Below, in pieces: positions 6,331 through 6,450 of a DNA stretch of 6,450 bases; the stretch's first letter is position 1; every line of letters starts with the position of its first letter. The stretch comes from CAZZIZ01 sp964654535 (GTDB taxonomy: Bacteria; Bacteroidota; Bacteroidia; Chitinophagales; UBA2359), in the NCBI GenBank assembly GCA_964654535.1, contig CAZZIZ010000195.1, forward strand, positions 1 through 6,450. Reading direction: 5' to 3'. A program made the position numbers and the translations under genes. The notes beneath the pieces were generated by a model, which was not told the origin of the DNA, searched no databases, and saw nothing but the letters and a program-made list of their open reading frames with translations.

Positions 6331-6450
6331 TGGGCGTGCCCCACTCACATCTGCTGCTGCTCACAATTTGCTTCTGCCGCAAGCGGCAAGCAACGTTGCT
6401 TCGGGCGCAGCAAGTTCGGGGTCGGGCTGTCGGGGCTCGCTCTGTTCTGT
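6331..6450. repeat. Structured GGGCGTGCCC...GGTCGGGC intergenic repeat (right end outside window)
   Basis: The element opens with TGGGCGTGCCCC (6331-6342) and carries GGGGTCGGGCTGTCGGGGC starting at 6418. CCCC at 6339-6342 can pair with GGGG at 6418-6421, enclosing two hairpins. Hairpin A pairs TTGCT 6368-6372 with AGCAA 6389-6393 and TGCCGC 6375-6380 with GCGGCA 6383-6388. Hairpin B pairs TTGCT 6396-6400 with AGCAA 6409-6413. From memory, conserved ends around a variable, hairpin-bearing middle are typical of a dispersed Bacteroidota intergenic repeat; I cannot give it a name or a function. Confidence 0.6.

Larger units (their letters stand above)
6198..6450. other. Non-coding intergenic region rich in inverted repeats
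   Basis: No open frame with coding character is visible on either strand. The stretch is made of a pyrimidine/purine hairpin element (6224-6262), an 8-bp inverted repeat (6269-6302), and the left part of a structured GGGCGTGCCC-type repeat (6331-6450) that continues beyond the window. No tRNA or other known RNA gene was recognised. Confidence 0.75.

Noticed and set aside
6331..6450. CRISPR array or tRNA gene at the right edge
   Set aside because: There are no regularly spaced identical repeats, and the hairpins do not form a cloverleaf with a T-loop consensus.

Overview
The window looks like a draft or metagenome-derived contig of a Bacteroidota bacterium, possibly near the Saprospiria. The evidence is a C-terminal type IX secretion (T9SS, Por) sorting domain, the cysteine linker of the CDDGN...CSCAG type that recurs in surface proteins of this phylum, coding starts without Shine-Dalgarno sequences, and GGGCGTGCCC...GGTCGGGC-type intergenic repeats of a kind I recall from many Bacteroidota genomes. 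The lineage below phylum is a guess.

Left part (1-3614): a tight, co-oriented four-gene run. It opens with the C-terminal end of a GT4-like glycosyltransferase cut by the window edge. A second complete glycosyltransferase follows with a 4-bp ATGA overlap. Then comes ribBA, a bifunctional riboflavin enzyme, 6 bp downstream. The last gene is murQ (MurNAc-6-phosphate etherase), whose GTG start lies 3 bp after the ribBA stop in the same reading frame. The spacing implies one transcript that combines the end of a surface-polysaccharide cluster with two housekeeping functions, flavin precursor synthesis and peptidoglycan amino-sugar recycling. The enzymes have no direct metabolic link that I can see.

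Middle part (3615-6197): a 77-bp spacer, then one large secreted protein gene (3692-6144) interrupted by a run of exactly 100 N (3981-4080). The reading frame before the N run does not match the frame after it at the nominal length. The gene carries two copies of a repeat domain, however, and aligning them predicts a true gap of 95 bp (or 95 plus a multiple of 3), which restores a single protein of about 815 residues. It has a signal peptide, the two repeat domains, a cysteine linker, two beta-rich domains, a beta-sandwich typical of the region before the sorting domain, and the T9SS sorting domain. A strong intrinsic terminator follows directly.

Right part (6198-6450): no gene. It holds a C/G-rich hairpin repeat, an 8-bp inverted repeat, and the start of a structured GGGCGTGCCC-type repeat that runs off the window.

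The strongest candidates for something undescribed are the repeat domain of the secreted protein, which I do not recognise, and the structured intergenic repeat at the right edge.
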